A stretch of 64,000 bases of DNA from Bacteroidales bacterium UBA4772 (lineage in GTDB: Bacteria; Bacteroidota; Bacteroidia; Bacteroidales; VadinHA17). Shown here in pieces: positions 59,325-64,000 of the stretch (its first letter is position 1; every line of letters begins with the position of its first letter). Location of the stretch: contig DHHM01000010.1 in NCBI GenBank assembly GCA_002403305.1, positions 124,001-188,000 of the forward strand, written 5' to 3'. Under the pieces are notes generated by a model. The model ran no database searches. It had not been told where the DNA came from and was given only the letters and a program-made list of their open reading frames with translations. A program made the position numbers and the translations under genes.

Positions 59325-62126
59325 TTACTTCACCAGTACCGGGTCGCCGAAGCCGACCTTCCTGAGACCGTTAAGCTGCGTGGCAGCATCACCCACCACC
59401 ACATAATTCATCTTCATGGGGTCAATGTACTTCTGTACGGTCTCGTCCATCTGCTCCTTCGTCAACCCCATAAGGTAATTCTCCTCCTGCCTGACATAAT
59501 CCGCCGGCAGCCCGTAAGTAGTCATTGTACTCAGCATCCCGAGCTTGCTGTCGTTGGTCTCGAAACGCAAAGCATTGGCCTTCAGCAATGAACCTTTGGT
59601 AAAATCAACAGTCTCCTGCGGGACGCCGGCACGGTACTCATTCATGATATCCCTGAAGAGCTCCACCGACTCAAGAGTGGCATCAGTACGTACTGATGCA
59701 TAAGCCCTGAAGGTGCCGTAGCTCTTCATGCCGTTGAAGTTGGAGTAGGCACCGTAGGTGAACCCCTTCTCCTCCCGGAGGATCATAAAGAGACGGGCAC
59801 TGGCCGTTCCCCCGAGCATATAGTTAGCCACATCAGCCTTGTAGAAATCGGGATGGTCTCGCGTCAGGGCAAGGTTGCCTATGCTTATCACCGACTGTTT
59901 TGCCCCGGGCACATCAACGAAATAAATGGCAGGCTTGTCAGGGACGGGCGGGAAGGAGAGCTCCGGCATGATAACCTCCCTTGACTCCCAGCGCTCGTTA
60001 AGACTCTTCAGTGCCTTCTCAACCCTGGCCCGGTCAACATCACCCACAATATGGAAGTTTGCCACAGAGGGAGAGAGGTTCTTTTCATAGAAAGCCTTCA
60101 GATCATCCATGGTGATTGCCTCCACACTCTCAACTGTCCCGCTGTTGTCAACTGCCATGATGTTCTCTTCTCCCAGGGTCAGCCTGTTGAAGGTCATGCT
60201 GGCCAGGTAGTTGGGTTCAGCCATGTTGCGCTTGAGTGCGTTGACAGTGCGGGTCTTGTTGATCGAGAACTGCTCTTCATCCCAGCGCGGCTCCAGAAGC
60301 ATCTCCTCAACCAGTGCGAGAGTCTTTTCAAAGTTGCGTGCCAAAGCGCTGACATAAACTGTGACGTTCTCCTGTCCTCCCATTACATTTATTCTTGCAC
60401 CCAGCAGCTGTATCTCTTCCTCGAGCTCCTCCGGAGTTTTGGTGGCGGTGCCCTCGTTAAGCATCTGGGCTGTAAACCTTGCCACGCCGGGCTTGCTCAT
60501 ATCATCAAGCATATGACCGCCCTGTATGACAATCGAATAAGTCACAAGAGGCAGCTCATGCTGCTCAATACCGTATAACTTCATCCCGTTGGGAGCCTCT
60601 GCCTGCCACACCTCTGGCAATGTCAGCGAAGGATCGGGTCCGGGCGCCGGAGCAACCGAACGGTCGAAGCTGCTTGGGGTCTTCTCAATGATCTCCTCAC
60701 CGCCGGCAGCGACCTCCATCTTGGTAGCCTGCGTGACATCCTCCTCAACCACCCCGGCATCGACAGAACCCTCAGCAACAAGGTTAATCTGCCCTTTTGG
60801 CACGAAGCTGGTTGCGACATAGTTTTTGCCCTTGATGTAACGCTCATAGACATCCCATACATCATCCATGGTTACGTTCTGCATCATCTCCAGCTCCTCG
60901 GTCAGGTAGTCAGGAGAACCTGCATACTCACTGTACATGGCGAGCATGAACGACTTGTACATGACACTGCTCAGCATGGAGTAGAAATTGGTCTCCAGGC
61001 CTGCTTTGATCCTCTCCAGGTCCCTCTCTGTGAATTTATCAGTCTCAAACCTCTCAAACGCCTCGAAAATAGCCTTCTCAACATCATCAAGACTGGTGGA
61101 GGGATTGGCGGTAACGCTGATCTCAAGCTGCCCGGCAATTTCCTGCGACCGATTGTAAGCTCTTACATTCGAAGTAAGCTTCTTCTCCTTGACAAGGACC
61201 TTGTAGAGGGGCGACTTCTTCCCATCCCCCAGCAGCTGCGCCAGCACATCCAGTGAGTAGGAATCCTTTGTGAACTGCTCCACAACCGGGTAGACCATAG
61301 TGTACTGAGGGGCACGTGCAAAGGCATCCTCATGATACAGTTTCTTCGTCTCTGCCAGCGTGACATTCATCGGCTCCGGATCCTTAAGCTCCTCGCCGGC
61401 GGGGATCTCCCCGAAATACTTTTCTATCAGAGCCTTTATCTCCTCAGTCTCATAATCACCGGAGACCACAAGGGTTGCATTGTTGGGTATGTAGAACTTC
61501 TTGTGGAACTCCTTCACATCCTCAACCGTGGCATTGGCGAGGTCTTCCATCTCTCCTATGACATCCCAGCTGTAGGGATGTCCTTCGGGATAAAGATTCT
61601 TCAGAAGCACGTAGTCAGTGAATCCGTACGGACGGTTATCGACCCCCTGTCGCTTTTCATTCTGCACCACATTCTGCTGCAGGGCAAACGACTGCGGGGT
61701 AACAGTATTGCGAAGGAAACCCATGCGGTCCGATTCGAGCCACATAGCCAGCTCGAGGGCATTCTTGGGAACCACCTCAAAATAGGTAGTCTGGTCAAAA
61801 CTGGTAAAACCGTTGAGATTACCGCCGGCACCTTCGATGTACTTGAAAACTTCATCCTCACCAACATTCTCGGAACGCTGGAACATCATGTGTTCAAATA
61901 GATGGGCGAACCCGGTTTTGCCGGGGACCTCCCTGCCTGAACCCACATGATACAGTATCACCAGTGAGGTGATGGGATCGGACTTGTCTTCATTGAGTAT
62001 CACCGTCAGCCCGTTGTCAAGCGTGTAGCTCTCATAGGGGATGGAAAGTGTACTTTTCTTGTTTCCGCTGCATCCTGAAGCCAGGATCAATACAGCCAAA
62101 ATCAGTAATGCTGAAATTCTCTTCAT
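59325..62126 (-). CDS. M16-family zinc peptidase (two-domain), lipoprotein
   Basis: 933 aa, lipoprotein signal ending LASGC (Cys19). The inverted zinc motif HxxEH is in GFAHLFEHMMFQ (His75, Glu78, His79) and the third ligand is the Glu in VVQNEKRQG about 75 residues later. The second M16 half (from about residue 500: LYGIEQHELPLVTYSIVIQGG, FTAQMLNEGT) lacks HxxEH, as in pitrilysin-type proteins. It acts on peptides in the periplasm. A tandem homologue lies 10 bases upstream. Confidence 0.93.
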   Translation of the reverse strand: MKRISALLILAVLILASGCSGNKKSTLSIPYESYTLDNGLTVILNEDKSDPITSLVILYHVGSGREVPGKTGFAHLFEHMMFQRSENVGEDEVFKYIEGAGGNLNGFTSFDQTTYFEVVPKNALELAMWLESDRMGFLRNTVTPQSFALQQNVVQNEKRQGVDNRPYGFTDYVLLKNLYPEGHPYSWDVIGEMEDLANATVEDVKEFHKKFYIPNNATLVVSGDYETEEIKALIEKYFGEIPAGEELKDPEPMNVTLAETKKLYHEDAFARAPQYTMVYPVVEQFTKDSYSLDVLAQLLGDGKKSPLYKVLVKEKKLTSNVRAYNRSQEIAGQLEISVTANPSTSLDDVEKAIFEAFERFETDKFTERDLERIKAGLETNFYSMLSSVMYKSFMLAMYSEYAGSPDYLTEELEMMQNVTMDDVWDVYERYIKGKNYVATSFVPKGQINLVAEGSVDAGVVEEDVTQATKMEVAAGGEEIIEKTPSSFDRSVAPAPGPDPSLTLPEVWQAEAPNGMKLYGIEQHELPLVTYSIVIQGGHMLDDMSKPGVARFTAQMLNEGTATKTPEELEEEIQLLGARINVMGGQENVTVYVSALARNFEKTLALVEEMLLEPRWDEEQFSINKTRTVNALKRNMAEPNYLASMTFNRLTLGEENIMAVDNSGTVESVEAITMDDLKAFYEKNLSPSVANFHIVGDVDRARVEKALKSLNERWESREVIMPELSFPPVPDKPAIYFVDVPGAKQSVISIGNLALTRDHPDFYKADVANYMLGGTASARLFMILREEKGFTYGAYSNFNGMKSYGTFRAYASVRTDATLESVELFRDIMNEYRAGVPQETVDFTKGSLLKANALRFETNDSKLGMLSTMTTYGLPADYVRQEENYLMGLTKEQMDETVQKYIDPMKMNYVVVGDAATQLNGLRKVGFGDPVLVK

Positions 62127-62136
62127 ATCTTGAAAT

Positions 62137-64000
62137 TTACTTGATTAATACGGGTTCTCCGAACCCAAGTTTCTTAAGCTCCCTGAGCTGGGTTGCGGCA
62201 TCGCCGGCAACAACATAATACATCTTCATAGGGTCAATATATTTCTGCACCGTGGTATTTACATCATCAACGGTAAGCTTTCTGACATAATCCTCCTCAC
62301 GGGCAATATAGTCGTCCGGCAGTCCGTGTTCACTCATGGTGCCGAGCATTCCCAGCAGCGCCCTGTGGGTCTCGAACCTCAGGGCATTGCCCTTGAGCAA
62401 CGCATCCTTAGTGAAGTCAATGTCATCCTGGGAAACACCGTCCCGGTATTGCTTCATAAGGTCACGGAAGATCTCTGCCGACTCAAGGGTGGCTGTTGAA
62501 CGTACGGCCGAGCTTGCAACAAAGGTTCCGTAATGCTTCTGTGCATTGAAATTTGTCCTGGCACCGTAGGTGTACCCTTTCTCCTCCCTGAGGACGAGGT
62601 TTACATATCCGTTGAATGATCCGCCGAGCTTGTAGTTGGCGACATAGGCCGGATAGTAGTCGGGGTGACTGCGGGGGATAGCCGGAGCTCCTATGTATAT
62701 GTTCGACTGCTTTGCTCCGGGCACATCCACGAAATACACCCCTGCCTTCTCAGGTGCCTGTGCGTAGGCGATCTCGGGTATCTGCACCTTTTTTGCACTC
62801 CAGTCGGTCCCGAGCCTGGCAAGAGCCTTCTCCACGCCTGTCTGGTCAACCGAACCTACAACCAGGAACGTGGCCACAGATGGCGAAATGTTCTTCTCAT
62901 AAAACGCCTTGAGATCATCCATGGTCATCGACTTCACGCTCTCAACCGTGCCTGAAACATCGGTGGCAAAGATATTTTCTTCACCAAGCGTAAGCCTGGC
63001 CAGAGCTCTCGAGCCCAGGTATGTGGGATCAATGGAACTTCTCCGAAGGTTGTTCAGAACACGTGTGCGGGCAATCTCAAAGGCAAGTGAGTCCCACCGG
63101 GGTTCCAGAAGCATCTCCTCAACGATGGCGAGGGTCTGCTCAAAATTGCGTGTAAGGGTGTTGACACTAATGGTAATATCTTCATCATCAGCCGATACTC
63201 TTATCATCGCACCCAGAAGGTCAATCTCCTCCTCAAGCTCCTCGGGGGTTTTGTTCTTCGTTCCCTCATTGAGCATCATCGCCAGCATGTTGGCCACACC
63301 CGGTGCGTTGATATCATCAAGCATGTGGCCTCCCTCAATAACAATATTGTACTGTACAAGAGGCACCTCGGAATGCTCAATGCCGAAAAGTTTCATTCCG
63401 TTTGCCAGCGACGACCTCCAGACGGACGGCACGGTCACAGACACATCAGGGCCCAGGGCAGGCTGCACGGAGCGGTCAAAAGAGGTCGGAGTCTTCTGTA
63501 TCTCTTCAGCAGCACCACCCTCAATCTTAACCTCGGTGGCAGTGAGGATATTCTCCTCTTCTATGCCGGCATCAACTGATCCCTCTGCTGCCAGTTCAAC
63601 CTTGCCCCTGGGTACGAAACTGGTAGCCACGTAATTCCTGCCCTTGATATATTTCTCATATACTCGCTGCACATCGGCCACGGTGACGGCCTTCATCGCC
63701 GCCATATCCTTTTTGTAAAATCCCGGATCACCGGCGTACATGTTATATTCAGCAAGCTGCTTCGATTTACCGTCAACACTGCTTATCATGTTATAGAAAC
63801 GGGTCTCCTGTCCGGCTTTTACCTTCTCGAGGTCCTTCTCGGTAAAACCCTCTGTCTCAAAACGTTCAAAGGCTTCAAAGATGGCTTTCTCAACTTCCGT
63901 CAGCGAGACACCGGGGTTGGCATTGACAAAGATCCGGAAAGTGCCGGCAAGCAGTTGCGCCATATTATAGGCACCTACATTGGAGGTGAGCTTTTTCTCC
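62137..64000 (-). CDS. M16-family zinc peptidase, partial (N-terminus beyond window)
   Basis: The frame stays open to the right edge, so only the C-terminal ~620 residues are seen, starting within the first M16 half (KLTSNVGAYNMAQLLAGTFRIF). It is a close tandem paralogue of the next gene: same junction SFDRSVQPALGPD, MLDDINAPGVANMLAMMLNEGT and EEKGYTYGARTNFNAQKHYGTF, and the same ending (FGEPVLIK). The HxxEH motif should be outside the window. The genes are 10 bases apart and surely co-transcribed. Confidence 0.9.
   Translation of the reverse strand, partial: EKKLTSNVGAYNMAQLLAGTFRIFVNANPGVSLTEVEKAIFEAFERFETEGFTEKDLEKVKAGQETRFYNMISSVDGKSKQLAEYNMYAGDPGFYKKDMAAMKAVTVADVQRVYEKYIKGRNYVATSFVPRGKVELAAEGSVDAGIEEENILTATEVKIEGGAAEEIQKTPTSFDRSVQPALGPDVSVTVPSVWRSSLANGMKLFGIEHSEVPLVQYNIVIEGGHMLDDINAPGVANMLAMMLNEGTKNKTPEELEEEIDLLGAMIRVSADDEDITISVNTLTRNFEQTLAIVEEMLLEPRWDSLAFEIARTRVLNNLRRSSIDPTYLGSRALARLTLGEENIFATDVSGTVESVKSMTMDDLKAFYEKNISPSVATFLVVGSVDQTGVEKALARLGTDWSAKKVQIPEIAYAQAPEKAGVYFVDVPGAKQSNIYIGAPAIPRSHPDYYPAYVANYKLGGSFNGYVNLVLREEKGYTYGARTNFNAQKHYGTFVASSAVRSTATLESAEIFRDLMKQYRDGVSQDDIDFTKDALLKGNALRFETHRALLGMLGTMSEHGLPDDYIAREEDYVRKLTVDDVNTTVQKYIDPMKMYYVVAGDAATQLRELKKLGFGEPVLIK

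Overview
The window is chromosomal DNA from a member of the Bacteroidota, probably an environmental polysaccharide degrader of the Bacteroidales/Marinilabiliales type. The evidence is a SusC/SusD pair, many lipoprotein-tagged glycosidases, a type IX secretion (Por) sorting tail, a Bacteroides-type Nudix-derived arabinose regulator, and a promoter of the TTTG / TAnnTTTG class. No species can be named from the sequence alone.

Region 1 (1-1611, + strand) holds the end of a Gfo/Idh/MocA oxidoreductase and a lipoprotein with two DUF1080 (3-keto-disaccharide hydrolase) domains. Region 2 (14857 down to 1704, - strand) is a compact L-arabinose operon: Na+/sugar symporter, araA, Nudix-type regulator, araD, araB, two GH127 beta-L-arabinofuranosidases, one GH51 alpha-L-arabinofuranosidase and an aldose epimerase. 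Together they release L-arabinofuranose from oligosaccharides in the periplasm, import it and convert it to xylulose-5-phosphate.

Region 3 (15510-19557, + strand) is an unfamiliar cassette. Two secreted Gln/Thr-rich repeat proteins with basic tails bracket a beta-barrel-like protein and an OmpR-type two-component system; it ends in a strong bidirectional terminator. Region 4 (36339 down to 19615, - strand) is a polysaccharide utilization locus: lipoprotein, SusC, SusD, a ManA-type isomerase fused to a kinase-like domain, an (alpha/alpha)6 glycosidase-like lipoprotein, three related beta-propeller proteins (one with a type IX tail) and a GH92-SGNH fusion whose GH92 part seems to lack the segment carrying the catalytic acid. 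A GntR/UTRA regulator lies just upstream, and a 32-bp perfect palindrome lies between it and the first PUL gene. A URO-D-family gene diverges from the regulator.

Region 5 (38970-46405) is mixed: TypA/BipA, a short-chain-dehydrogenase remnant, a YeiH-type exporter, a porin, an amidohydrolase, a small membrane protein and a Gre factor. Region 6 (about 46435-59090) looks accessory and more AT-rich: two AraC regulators, an NmrA-like reductase, and a row of exported small-molecule enzymes (CMD-cupin, two aldo/keto reductases, one of them frameshifted, and three alpha/beta hydrolases). It is full of dispersed repeats, and its distal part is bounded by two 160-bp direct repeats, one of which abuts a tRNA-Leu gene. 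Region 7 (59325-64000) holds two tandem M16 zinc peptidases, the second cut by the window edge.

Simple-sequence satellites occur at several transcript ends (1612-1703, 14929-15060, 38660-38870), and a 50-bp tandem repeat lies at 43893-44071. The best candidates for undescribed biology are the Q/T-repeat/two-component cassette, the GH92-SGNH and kinase-like/ManA fusions in the PUL, and the repeat-bounded enzyme island beside the tRNA.
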